A stretch of DNA of 64,000 bases from Owenia fusiformis. Lineage: Eukaryota > Annelida > Polychaeta > Sabellida > Oweniidae. The stretch lies in assembly GCA_903813345.2 (NCBI GenBank), contig CAIIXF020000012.1:1777318-1841317 (forward strand). Reading direction: 5' to 3'. A program made the position numbers and the translations under genes. This document shows, in pieces, positions 32,601-44,400 of the stretch. Under the pieces are notes generated by a model. The model made no database searches. It had not been told where the DNA came from and worked only from the letters and a program-made list of their open reading frames with translations. The first letter of the stretch is position 1. Each line of letters starts with the position of its first letter.

Positions 32601-35513
32601 GTACACAAAACTAAGGAAATAAACAAGTTCAAAGAGTCATGCAGATTTACAAGGTATTGAGCAATAAGGACATGCTCATATTTCAAAAATGACTTGATGT
32701 AATTGCGGGGACAAGCTTCTGTGTTATATCAAAGCTGCATGTTTGATTATGACATTTCACGATTTTGACTCGATTTCTTAATAAGTAAATTCTAGAAAAT
32801 CTCACCCGAAAAAGTCTTTCTAGGGCTGCATTTTTGAGTCACCCTGTATAATTGAAGATATCAAATAATGGTAGCCTTTCCGTGTCAAACATATGGATAA
32901 TCTACAGTATGATCATCTGATAATAACAATCAATTAACATTAGTCATAGTTTATTTATATCCATTACAGTGGTTTCATTACATCGGGCTAAATAAATGAA
33001 AACAACAGGCAAATTTAATGGAAATCGTAACTTTGAAAAGTTGAAAAGACCCTAAAAACAACAAGCAATTTTCACTGGCTGTTTTCACAAAATCAACTTT
33101 TCCATGTTAAAGTTATGATTTCGATTAATTTTGCCAGTTGTTTTCATGCTGCTAATGAAACCCCTGTATTTATTACATGAACAGGTTCTAGTGCTGGAGC
33201 TGGTAGCGGAGAATTCCATGTTTACAGAGGAATCAGACGGAGAGAATATGCCAGGCAGAAATTTCATGCAGAAAAAACTGAAGAGGTAGGTAGACCCGCT
33301 AGGCAGGTAGGCTGATGGTGGTACATTCTAGTTATTGGTCATCTAGGAATGAAGTGAAATGTGTACTCAACTGTACTGCTAGAGAAAATCCCCTTAAATT
33401 TATGATTTGGTATCATTGTTACCATTTATTCTGATACTTTTTAAGCATATTAGTCACTCTTGAAGTAGTGCTAAGTACATTGTAACCCTATTGTATGTTG
33501 AAAAGGTGTTCCAAATAAAAACAATATTTATAGCATTACTTAAAATATAGCATTGTAAGAGGAAATATTTAGATTTTCTCGAACCTCGCATCATGAACAC
33601 GTGTCATATTCCGGAACTTATGCATTATTCATTACTGTGACAACAGTCTTAAAACATTAAATTTCTCTTTCAGGATAAGAAAAATGAGGAGTATCAAGAA
33701 AAATTGGTGAAAAACAAAATAGCAGCTGATGACAGGACAGCAAAGAAACGAAATAAAAGGTATAATAAATTTTAAAACAGAGAGGTTAGGCACTCATGTT
33801 TAAGATAACTTGTGTACATAGAGAATGATGGTATTCGAGGGTTTAGTTTTTCCCTGTGAAGTAGTTTGTTGCATGATTGGGGGTACCAGGTATGTAGGTA
33901 TTATGAAAAAGGTTTCACTGAGGCCCCTGGAAAAATTAACTGAGAGGGGGATAGTAATTTCTTGGGGTCATAGTATTACATGTTCACATTATCATAAACA
34001 TTATCATAAAACATGTACAGTGAAACTTGTATATCTGAACTCCTCTTTAATCCGAACATTTCAGGATGTGAACACTTTTTCTCGATCCCAAATATTTCCC
34101 ATTGACTTACATGTTTGTAAAACCTTGAAATGTGAATACTAACTAATCTGAACATGTTTGATCAGTCTCATAGGTGTTTAGATTAGACAGGTTTTCACTG
34201 ATAATGTCAAATTAACTACAGTAGAGAAACACTAGCAGAGGTTTTAAGATGTTTTACTTGCACGGGTTTCGCCTATTATCTTTGTATTTATATTATTATC
34301 AAGGTAAAGTGTATTTGGTTTTGTAACTTGTACGTAAGCTTAACACTCATATTGAAAATTTATTAAATTTGATTTTCTTTTTTGTATCTCTAGGCTTAAA
34401 AAGAAGTGGAAACAGAAAAATAACAAGAAACAAAAGCTGGACAAAAAAGGTATGTAAATAATTATCAAGCACTCTGGAAAAAGCGATACATTTTGAAATT
34501 TTGTTCATATCTTTGACAAATGAAAGTTATGCATAACATTCAGCAACTTGAAAAATGTGTAATTTTGAATTGATATTGCAATATTCATTTATTTACTATA
34601 TAAGGAATGTACATTTACTAGATGTAATACACAGTGACACCACGAGGCATAGAATTATATACTCACAAAACTTATAGAAGTGTGTGTGAATGTGTAATAT
34701 TTCCCAATGATGCTAAGGGAGAGAGTTACTGAGACAATGAGAAGTTATGAACATGAACATTTTAACATTTCACATTTAGTTTGATAGATTTATATTCCTA
34801 TTTAAATTTAACAACCAGCAAATTACAGTCACCAACCTTGGGGAAGGTATCCTGTAATGGATCTTCCTGTGGTGATCACACAGCTGGGCCTGACTTCAAT
34901 ATTGAATAATGAATAAAACCTACCAATTAGAACACATATAAGTGGATCCTTTTTAAGTGGAATACTTTTAATTACAAGTAGAACTCTTCGTTTTCAGTTC
35001 CATTGACTCAATGTGAAACGCACCCTTATGCAAGCTTGTTCTACTAATACAGATTTTACTGTGTTCAAGATTATACAAATAAATATGCATATTCTTTTTT
35101 CAGTGGAATCTGAGTCTGAGAGTGAAGAAGAATCAGAAGATGATAATGTTGCCGAGGAAACAAACAATGATGCTGGTGACCATGGTAACAATGACACTGG
35201 TAACCAAGGTGACGATGTACAAAAACAAACCAACTCTGGTGATATATCAACAGTACAAGATATTGGTAATGATAATGAACTGAAACATGTCAAAAATGAT
35301 GACATAAATGAGACTGAGAAACAGGAGAAAGACACCAATGTTGGTGATGACAGCAATGACATGGTTTCTATTGTAAAAAGGGAGAAAATTGATAAACTGA
35401 GTAGCATTAGTGAAACAATTGAAGAGGAAGTTGTAGAGGATACCGAATCAACACATACAGAGGCTCAGATCAAACAAGAATCTGTTGAATCAGTGAATGA
35501 AAATACATCATGA
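29633..35513 (+). CDS. PRKRIP1: PRKRIP1 homologue, six exons
   Basis: Coding exons: 29633-29722, 32518-32596, 33185-33285, 33674-33759, 34394-34449 and 35104-35513 (822 nt, 273 residues), all GT/AG with matching phases. Exon 1 gives [13 protein letters not shown]. Exons 2-3 give [20 protein letters not shown] then [14 protein letters not shown], the family signature. Exon 4 gives [20 protein letters not shown], and exon 5 is almost all Lys/Arg. PRKRIP1 is a nuclear double-stranded-RNA-binding protein known as a PKR interactor and a spliceosome component. The acidic Ser/Glu/Asp-rich tail of exon 6 (about 135 residues) is much longer than in the human protein (184 residues total). An AATAAA at 35596-35601 follows the stop by about 85 bp. 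The 3' part is tandemly duplicated downstream. Confidence 0.93.
30201..30272. repeat. Hairpin with 22-bp arms in PRKRIP1 intron 1
   Basis: GTGGATCCACGGCTCTAGTG at 30201 pairs with its near-perfect inverse ending at 30272. It is probably the tip of a larger transposon, since related words (ACACATCCTCCGAACAC) appear in inverse near 31655-31675. Confidence 0.5.
30596..31090. mobile_element. pogo/Tigger-like MITE with a transposase HTH remnant
   Basis: TA then CTGTAGATTGGGTTAATTTG at the left, with the exact inverse (CAAATTAACCCAATCTACAG then TA) at the right; 495 bp. Inside, on the plus strand from about 30878, a frame reads [20 protein letters not shown] and [12 protein letters not shown]. That resembles the first helix-turn-helix of CENP-B/pogo transposases, but it breaks off after about 40 residues. 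It lies in PRKRIP1 intron 1. Confidence 0.7.
32965..33168. mobile_element. Short TA-flanked MITE next to PRKRIP1 exon 3
   Basis: TA, then CAGTGGTTTCATTA, and at the right TAATGAAACCCCTG then TA. Inner arms are also inverted (ATGAAAACAACAGGCAAAT against its complement). Total 204 bp. It ends 16 bp before the exon 3 start at 33185. Confidence 0.65.
34018..34202. mobile_element. Small inverted-repeat remnant in PRKRIP1 intron 4
   Basis: ACAGTGAAACTTGTATATCTG at the left and TTAGACAGGTTTTCACTG at the right are inverse-related over the first dozen bases. Related end sequences occur near 17828 in STN1 intron 4. It is short and decayed. Confidence 0.4.
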
Positions 35514-35617
35514 CAAAAGAAACTATGATATTATTCACATTGTCATATATATCATAGAGGCACAATTAAGAATAATAACAATAGAACTTGACTTAAATAA
35601 ACATTACTGGGATCAGC

Positions 35618-35980
35618 TTAAAAGGGCAATAAGGACTGTAGAGAAAATAGGAAATTTTCTTAATTTTTTCTGAGCTATCAAGGCAACAACATCTTCTTTG
35701 ACATACCTATTTTCTGAAAATGTATGGATAAATTATCAATTTCAGCATTAAGAAGTGTAAATTCAGTTCAAAGCTTCAAAAAGGGGACTTCCACTTTTAT
35801 AATTTTAAGATCCACCATGTTTCAAGAGGAATATCAGCTAAAATAATATTTATCTAGGGGGTTTCTTTGTAGATAATAAAAATAGATGTTAGTCTTGATG
35901 AAATATCCAAACTTAAATATATTTTGACACTGGTCCATGATCGTTGAATGACCCCTCTGCACTTATTATTGCACCTTTAA
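35618..35980. mobile_element. TTAA-flanked MITE, copy with an empty site in the duplicate
   Basis: TTAA then AAGGGCAATAAGGACTG at the left, and TTATTATTGCACCTT then TTAA at the right; 363 bp. The duplicate unit B has GATCAGC directly joined to CTAAAGTTTC at about 37318-37330, the unoccupied target with a single TTAA-like (CTAA) site. It matches the element at 1517-1840 in the opposite orientation. Confidence 0.85.
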
Positions 35981-36670
35981 AGTTTCCATATTTTGAAAAT
36001 GTTTTACAACATAGGGTATTATATCAAACATTTATGATAATCCCTGCCATCTTTCACTCCACCAGTTCCTTAGAATTTTGTGGATTAATATGGCCATATT
36101 GACATTTCACATTCTAGATCTCTAGTGCTCATATATACATGTTTTAATGTAATATAGCGTTGTATCATGTATTATACCAGTCTCAATATGTGAATAACAA
36201 TTATTAAGCCAAATAATGAAATAAACTCTAGTTGTAATTTGTAAAAGATAGAATCTTAGCAAAATGTTACTAAAGTCAACCGAATTTGTAAATTAATACT
36301 GAATTTTCATGTCATATTTATTTAATATCCATGTTTAAAAGGAAGATATCCAATGCAATTCAATAACTTAGGCATCAACTCTCTAGGGGCGTATAAATTG
36401 AATGTCGGTTATCCGATTCTATTCAATGTCTGAGAGAGGTATCCACTGTCTAGTACTGTATGATTTGAATTTTCGTTACTAGTATCCAATGTTATTTAGT
36501 GTCTGAGGACGGTTTCTGATGTTTAGAAATTGATTAAGTATCCAGTATTACTACCCAGACATTTTGATACCATGGATGAGTTTGCTTAAAGCAATGATTG
36601 GTCTCGGGGTTTTTATCTAATGGTACAGTTTCCATATAGCTTTGAAATCTCGCTAAATCTCGTTTTTGTG

Positions 36671-36885
36671 AGATTTTAAGAGATTTGCATATTAGACCTC
36701 TAATGATTTTAAGAGATTTGCATATTAGACCTCTAATGATTTAAAGAGATTTGCATATTAGACTTCTAATGATTTTAAGAGATTTGCATATAAGGCCTTT
36801 AATGATTTTAAGAGATTTGCATATTAGCCCTCTAATGACCTCTAATGATTTTAAGAGATTTGCATATGAGACCTCTAATGACTTA
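36671..36885 (+). repeat. 33-bp tandem repeat carrying ATTTGCAT octamers
   Basis: About six units of GATTTTAAGAGATTTGCATA followed by TTAGACCTCTAAT. Each contains ATTTGCAT, the POU/Oct octamer core. The fifth unit is followed by an extra partial GACCTCTAAT. It is present only in unit A of the duplication. Confidence 0.85.
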
Positions 36886-36983
36886 CTTTTTCCTCTTTCA
36901 GATTTAAATATTTGAATTCCGTGAAATGTTTCCTCAAAGAATAACTTATTGACTTATACAGTTATGTCATTTAAATACATGAC

Positions 36984-37216
36984 TGAAATATGTCAAAAAT
37001 GATGACATAAATGAGACTGACAAACAGGAAAAAGACACCAATGTTGGTGATGACAGCAAAGACATGGTTACTTTTGTAAAAATGGAGAAAATTGATAAAC
37101 TGAGTAGCATTAGAGAAACAGTTGAAGAGGAAGTTGTAGAGGATACCGAATCAACACATACAGAGGCACAGATCAAACAAGAATCTGTCGAATCAGTGAA
37201 TGAAAATACATCATGA
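36984..37216 (+). pseudogene. Duplicated end of PRKRIP1 exon 6, frame intact
   Basis: The copy reads [20 protein letters not shown] and on to [10 protein letters not shown]-stop, 78 codons without a break. It differs from the real exon end at about a dozen residues (for example S to K in the DDSND block). No good acceptor leads into it in frame: the one at about 36900 (CTCTTTCAG) meets a stop. It is most likely a non-functional partial copy. Confidence 0.7.
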
Positions 37217-38319
37217 CAAAAGAAACTGTGACATTATTCACATTGTCATCGTATATATCATAGATGCAAAATTAAGAATAATAACCATAAAACTTGACTT
37301 AAATAAACGTTACTGGGATCAGCCTAAAGTTTCTATATTTTGAAAATGTCTTACAACATAGAGTCGATATGATATCAAACATTTATGATAAACCCTGCCA
37401 TCTTTCACTCCACCAGTTCCTTAGAATTTTGTGGATTAATATGGCCATATTGACATTTCACATTCTAGATCTCTAGTGCTCATATATACATGTTCTAATG
37501 TAATATAGCGTTGTATCATGTATTATACCAGTCTCAATATGTGAATAACAATTATTAAGCCAAATAATGAAATAAACTCTAGTTGTAATTTGTAAAAGAT
37601 AGAATCTTAGCAAAATGTTACTAAAGTCAACCGAATTTGTAAATTAATACTGAATTTTCATGTCATATTTATTTAATATCCATGTTTAAAAGGAAGATAT
37701 CCAATGCAATTCAATAACTTAGGCATCAACTCTCTAGGGGCGTATAAATTGAATGTCGGTTATCCAATTCTATTCAATGTCTGAGAGAGGTATCCACTGT
37801 CTAGTACTGTACAATTTGAATATTCGTTACTAGTATACAATGTTATTCAGTGTCTGAGGACGGTCTCGGATGTGTAGAAATTGATTAAACATCCAATCTA
37901 CCAAGACATGTTGATACCACGCAAGGATTTGCTCAAAGCAAACGCATGTGACTCTATGTAACTCTGCGGTTTTGAATTCAGTTAAATGTGTTCTCAAATG
38001 ATAACTTATTGACTTATACAGTAATGTTATTTAAATCATTTTCTATTACTCTCAACTTTACCATTCAAGTTTTAGACAGATTCAACCCCCGGGATTCAAC
38101 CAACACTTTTTGATAAATCATGAAATATAGTCACTTTTTCAAGATTTAACACATATGAGTCTATGGCAATCTGGCCAAAATAAAAGTTGAATAAAAGATG
38201 GCAGCGCTAGTTTTCATTTATTTATTCAGCTATATAGAAACTATAATTTTGTATTATTTAGATGTTTAATGTAAACCATACCATGAATGTCTATACATGA
38301 TCATAGTCATTTTTATGTC

Positions 38320-38400
38320 ACCACCAGTGTTCTGCGGTTGGTGTTCGGTGTCTGTAACAAATGGCAGGTTGTGACAGTTTGCATGTTAATGGCTTGCACG
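38320..38400. repeat. Dispersed repeat flanking the C16orf89 gene (copy 1)
   Basis: GCGGTTGGTGTTCGGTGTCTG followed by TAACAAATGGCAG occurs here and, inverted, at about 46296-46342 in intron 2 of the gene. About 38 bases match with few changes. Confidence 0.6.
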
Positions 38401-38479
38401 CAACTTGTTAGAGTACTTTGTTTTTATATTTGGTAAGTTCACATATATTTATTGTTTCTTTGATTAAGTACATTAAAAG

Positions 38480-41400
38480 TTAAAAATGTCCATTGTTCTC
38501 CATGAAGTACCTTGCGTATACTCCAAGTAATCCTGTAGCCAATCCAGACTCGTGGGACAAGCAACCATCTATAATGTAAAATACATGGTTATCAGAAACA
38601 GGAGTGCTTTGGTGTTTGGGTGCGAGTGATGAAATTCCCTTGAAACTTCAAAAAATCATGCATGTACCTTGTTCTTACCCAGAGACATCGTAATATAGTT
38701 TCTAGTTAATGAAATGAAGTAGCGTATTAAAAAGTAAGCCACTAAAACAATGGAAAAGTCCTTTTCTACCACATACTGTTTCGATTGGATGATTCTTGTG
38801 ACGTCATGTCGTTGATGGATGTCATATTAAATGCGACATTTTTGCATATACATTTACTTTAAAATACAGAATACTGGTATAGTAATTGTTGAAATAATTA
38901 TTATTGTTATTATTATTATAGGCATGGTTACGCTCAATACATCAGTTTAGTGCAAATCTACCCTCAAACGTCAAGTTTTGAAAGCGAGGCAGATGCATGC
39001 AGGGGCGTAGGAAGGTGTCAATTCAACACTACGCAAATAAATATCAGAAAATTGTGTCAAATTTTCTACCTATATCAGAACACCTAGTACTATTTTATGC
39101 TTGTAAAATGTTATTTTTATTATAATCTATTCTTATAATGTTCTTTAAATGTTCAAATGTTTTTCATTATTTATAATCACGATGGAAAGCCGATCTTTGA
39201 TATGATTTAAAGAAAATGTCAAATATGTAACACGATATAACGCAGGTTTGCGAAATGAAATTCAGGTAACAGATTTCATTTGGAACGGTAGAGTGTCCTA
39301 AAATTCATAATAATCGGAAATTGAACATACGTGAGGAATAGCTGACATGAATTCCAGCCATGTTGTTATATATCCGAATTTATTGACATTAGAATTCTAC
39401 ATCGCCACAGACCTCGGAGTAGTCAGAAAAATACAACAATTTATGTAACATGTTGATAACATTTACACTAGTTCTCTACTTAATAGCATTGTTATTATTG
39501 AATTATTTCAGCATTTTGGTACATTAGAAAATACGATCCATCATATTTATTCAATTAACGTTTTTAGGCGATGTGGAATTCTAATGTCAACAAATTCGGA
39601 AATATAAAAACTATGGCCTTTTAATTAGTGCACTTAAAAGAAGTAAAATCAACCAAGCCTTATATATATTTCCCTCAGGTCATGAATTAAAAATATGACT
39701 GAAGAAAGTTGGGAAATTATTAAGGCTGCATTTTTGTACATGCTTTTTGACCGCAAGCATGATTTTAATCCTAAAATTAGCTAGATTGTGCTTATACCAC
39801 AATACCATGTTCAAAATACCACTGTGTAGAAAATTTGAATATTACACAACCGTATTTTCACTTGCACCGCGGTCGTAGGAAAATGCAACCTAAGCCTTTT
39901 TCAACACTACGCATTTTTTCGCGTACATTGTTCCTACGACACTGCATGTGTTCGACAAGAGATTGCATCTTTCTGATGAACTACGAATTCGAGTATTAAA
40001 GGAGATATACTAATATTTGATATCAAGGGCTTAGTAATACTGATTCATTGTCAGGCTGATCAAATATTTCATTAAAGCACTTTAAAATGCCACGTTGCAG
40101 GTGAAACGATCACAATTTATCTCGATCGAGTTCCTCGGGGCTTTCTACATTTTCAGTGGCGCTAATCACGGCATATGAAAAATGATCTCATTAATTTTGC
40201 GTTACGCAATTGCGTAGGTATTTTAGATTACTCTCTCGATGTCGTTCACATAACTATTCCACGTATCGCTACCATTTTTGTGTGGGGTTGTCCCAAAAGA
40301 GCTCGTTATCGTACGTCAAAAGATTTGTTTCGGGAATGTTTTTTGGGGTTTGAAAATCCAAAACTGTTTCAGAAAGGGACTTAATCATTTGTAATTATTA
40401 TGTCAAATCTCTCTCTACTCACCAAACAGAACTTTACGTTACCCTCAAGCTTTCTCTCTACTCACCAAGCAGAACTTTACGTTACCTTCAAGCTTTCTCT
40501 CTACTCACCAAAAATAACTTTACGTTACCTTTAAGCTTTCTCTCTACTCACCAAACAGAACTTTACGTTACCTTCAAGCTTTCTCTCTACTCATCAAACA
40601 GAACTTAACGTTACATTCAAGCTTCTCTCTACACACCAAGCAGAACTTTACGTTACCTTCAAGCTTTCTCTCTACTCATCAAACAGAACTTAACGTTACA
40701 TTCAAGCTTCTCTCTACACACCAAGCAGAACTTTACGTTACCTTCAAGCTTTCTCTCTACTCATCAAACAGAACTTAACGTTACATTCAAGCTTCTCTCT
40801 ACACACCAAGCAGACCTTTACGTAACCTTCAAGCTTTCTCTCTACTCATCAAACAGAACTTAACGTTACATTCAAGCTTCTCTCTACACACCAAGCAGAA
40901 CTTTACGTTACCTTCAAGCTTTCACTCTACTCACCAAGCAGAACTTTACGTTACTTTCAAGCTTTCTCTCTACTCACCAAGCAGAACTTTACGTTACCTT
41001 TAAGCTTTCTCTCTCCCCACCAAACAAAACTTTACGTTACCTTCAAGCTTTCTCTCTACTCACCAAGCAGAACTCTGCGTTACCTTTAAGCTTTTTCTCT
41101 ACTCACCAAACAAAACTTTATGTTACCTTCAAGCTTTCTCTCTACTCACCAAGCAGAACTTTACGTTACCTTCAAGCTTTCTCTCTACTAGCAAGCAGAA
41201 CTTTAAGTTACCTTCAAGCTTTCTCTTTACTCACCAAACAGAACTTTACGTTACCTTCAAGCTTTCTCTCTACTCACCAAACAGAACTTTACGTTACCTT
41301 CAAGCTTTCTCTCTACTAGCAAGCGTCTCCCAGTTGATGGATGGTTTGCCTTGAAACAGCCCGAATCATCCTGCCAGGAAAGTATAATGTCCAACCAGTC

Positions 41401-44400
41401 TTGCCTCAGGAAGTCTGTGAATCCAATCAATCCACAGAGCACACCTTTATTGAAACAAGAACATGTTGAGACTGTTGCACTTATTTTACCAAGTCTTACA
41501 TTTAAAGAGATGCTTGCGTAAAAATAGGTTTGTATTACATATTATGTTAGTATTAGTGTTTATCATTAGCTGGTAGCTCACGGTCTTTAATTAAAATGTT
41601 GGAATTACTTTTTTTATAAATGTACATGTGCACGTAGAATATTTTTTTAACGCTGTTTTGCAAAGTGAGCGGGCAATTTTCTTAACATGTATAGAATATT
41701 GCAAACATCATATATGTCAGTGTGAAAGAAAATATTTCAAATTCTCAAAACCAGGAAGATTTCCAGATGCCATCGTAAGTATTGCAAAACTAACAACTAA
41801 ATTATCCTGGCCTGTAATAGTTATTTTGTTGTAATCAACGTGAAATAGTAAAATAACAATATTCAGGAGCATAACTATATTTGGGAAACGTCCCCCGGTG
41901 CTATCACTAACGCAGTAAGATAAATTAGATTAAGCAGCAGGGTACAACGACATCAACCAAATCAGGAAACAAATAATATTTTCCGACAATAAATCACACC
42001 CACATCACGTACCTTGCTCAACGAACAGATCTCGGTCACTGATTTCCACATGGTTATTGTTGACTAAAGATGTCGCTTCTGCATATATTTTGCTGCATTG
42101 TTTCACCTCAAACTTGTCAAATTTTTCGGCTTGTCCCACTTTTGCGATGACGCTACTTTTACAACCAACCTAGAAATAATCGTATGATTGATAAGTCTGT
42201 GTTAATACACCTGTATTCTCAACCCCCAAGTTTTTCATGAGCACTTCATGTGATTGAGGGTCAAAATTGTCAAATTTGAACCCCTCCTTGATTTCTTACA
42301 ATCTGAGCCAACCTCCATTGCAAAAACAGCAAGGTCACACACCGGAATAGTCTGACAACGGTAAAATCAGACATCGTTGTCACAAATGGCGGACATAACC
42401 GTCACTTCAATTAGATTTTTATGAACTGAATGTTTAATAGAGCACCTAAACTAAATTCCTTTGGAACAACAATCAATCAAAGTGTCTTAATACTCATTGT
42501 ACAGTTAATAATGTTCTACCATCCAAATAAAGTCTTTAATTTAACCGATCAAAATGAGATACGGGAAAACGGACACGGTAAATTACCATATGCCGTTGTC
42601 TTTCTAAATTACTCAAATTCAGATTCCGTTGTCATTGACGATATCGAAGACGCTATATTGTGTCGATTCACGACCCAATTTGATCGAAATTGGGATTCCG
42701 TTTGAAGCATCATCACATGCACTGAAATAACGACGATAAAATCCCATGAAATGAGGACCAAGGGATTAAACAGTCGAAGTGACGGTTATGTCCGCCATTT
42801 GTGACAACGGTGTCTGATTTTACCGTTGTTAGGCTATTCCGGTGTGTGACCTTGCTGTTTTTGCAATGGAGGTTGGCTCAGCTTTTAAGAAATCAAGGAG
42901 GGGTTCAAATTTGACAATTTTGACCCTCAATCAAAGGTGTTGTTTTGGCACCAAAATTGTGTCATTTCGGCCACCGTAGTGTTTTTGCTCGTTTTGCACC
43001 AGGTCAAGGGCTTTCACTCACATTGAAATGCCTTTTGAAAAAAAACTAGAAGAAAAATATCTACTCAATTATGTCACTTAAAATCCCATCGTCTTGTTCC
43101 GAGTTCCATGCTGTTCGCTTATATGATTATGAGTTTTTAATGAAAAGTACGGCGCTGTATCTCTCATTAAAGAGAGATGATGTTGCGAGTGTTTTTTGAT
43201 CCAACCACACTTTTAGTTTACAAAAACTATTGTGGGCCTCTCCAAAATACCCTGTCTGAGTTAAAACTATAAAGTATATCTTTTTGTGGGGGAGGGGTTC
43301 CTTTCTCATGTCGGTGTTGGAAAGACTGTAATGTAAGTTGACATGAAATATTCTAATTGGGGACCTTATCCGACCCGAATCAAATCAAATTAGTAATTTC
43401 AATCTTTCATCCCGATAGCTGTATGAGGATCCTGTTATAATCAGTACTGTCAACATTTCCCGAGGAAATCGAGATCTGCAAGCTGGGTGTATAAACCTGT
43501 GAACCTATAATGCAAATTGACGAGTCGTTGTTACCATTGTAAAATGAAGTATACTTTCTTAGTCTATTTCGTGCGAGGACAATTAATGATAAGTTGACTT
43601 TTTACATTTTCTTGTCGGGTACTATCTAAGAAAATGATGTATTGAATTATCTGATTGGATCCTATCCTTAAATTCACTACACTCAGCTTTGGCATTGTGG
43701 GATCCACAGCCTTTACTATCCTTTTGGAATAGTTCTCTCAAAAGCGTTAGGTAAAGAGGGACTCTGATGAATCAGAATGCAGCTTTGGGATTTTAGAATT
43801 ACACGTATGCTTGCATGCTACAGGGTGCTTCAAAAGAACCCTGTAACAAAAATTGCAAGCTATATGTACATCTCAGTGATTACCCACATAATGAGCTTAT
43901 GTTCTTATATGTTTTAAAGGAAGGTCGAGCGTTTTATTGGTATAATATTAGAGTCACTCAATCCTTATACTCCTTTCTATGATGACTGCGCCAGGGTGTC
44001 TCCGGGTTACCGGGACTTTAAGAAATTTCAAGTGTTGCGTTTTTAGACCACCCTGTACGTGAGACTATGATGTATGCTAAATGAGACAAAATACATCGAG
44101 AAGTTAAAGGATTAGAATGGTGAAAGAGTACAAAATATAGGAAGCGATATTTTCAAAATCATTCCAATGTTTTCTTCACAGTCCTAGTTTACTGAAAAAA
44201 ACGAATTGAGATCACCGATCAAATATCGATCTGAGATGCAAACATGTACAAATTGCTAGATTACCGTGAAATCGAAGGATTAACCTGGCATAAACACAGA
44301 ACTATCGGGGTTTTAGTAATACGCTTAACTTAGAAAGACAAGCGCAAAAAATATTGCAAAATTGTAATTACAAACCATATAGTTCGTTTTAAAATCTGAT

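Larger units (their letters stand above)
35279..38037 (+). repeat. Tandem duplication of the PRKRIP1 3' end
   Basis: Unit A (35279-36978) holds the last 78 codons of exon 6, the 3' UTR and flank. Unit B (36982-38037) repeats it head to tail at high similarity. Unit B lacks the TTAA element at 35618-35980 and the octamer array at 36671-36885, which accounts for most of the length difference. Both units end in the same TTATTGACTTATACAGT-type flank. Confidence 0.9.

Noticed and set aside
35013-35513. 166-residue single-exon protein
   Set aside because: The part before 35104 is intron; the frame is PRKRIP1 exon 6.
40410-41320. CRISPR-like regular array
   Set aside because: Units are contiguous with no unique spacers, and they derive from an exon-intron border of a eukaryotic gene.
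41257-41442. 61-residue protein ending SREKA
   Set aside because: It is C16orf89 exon 6 read past its donor into the minisatellite; phase and the C-terminal exon at 38568 support splicing at 41298.
42430-42705. 91-residue frame in a long-TIR element
   Set aside because: The second copy at 61821-62332 has early stops and frame changes at matching positions.
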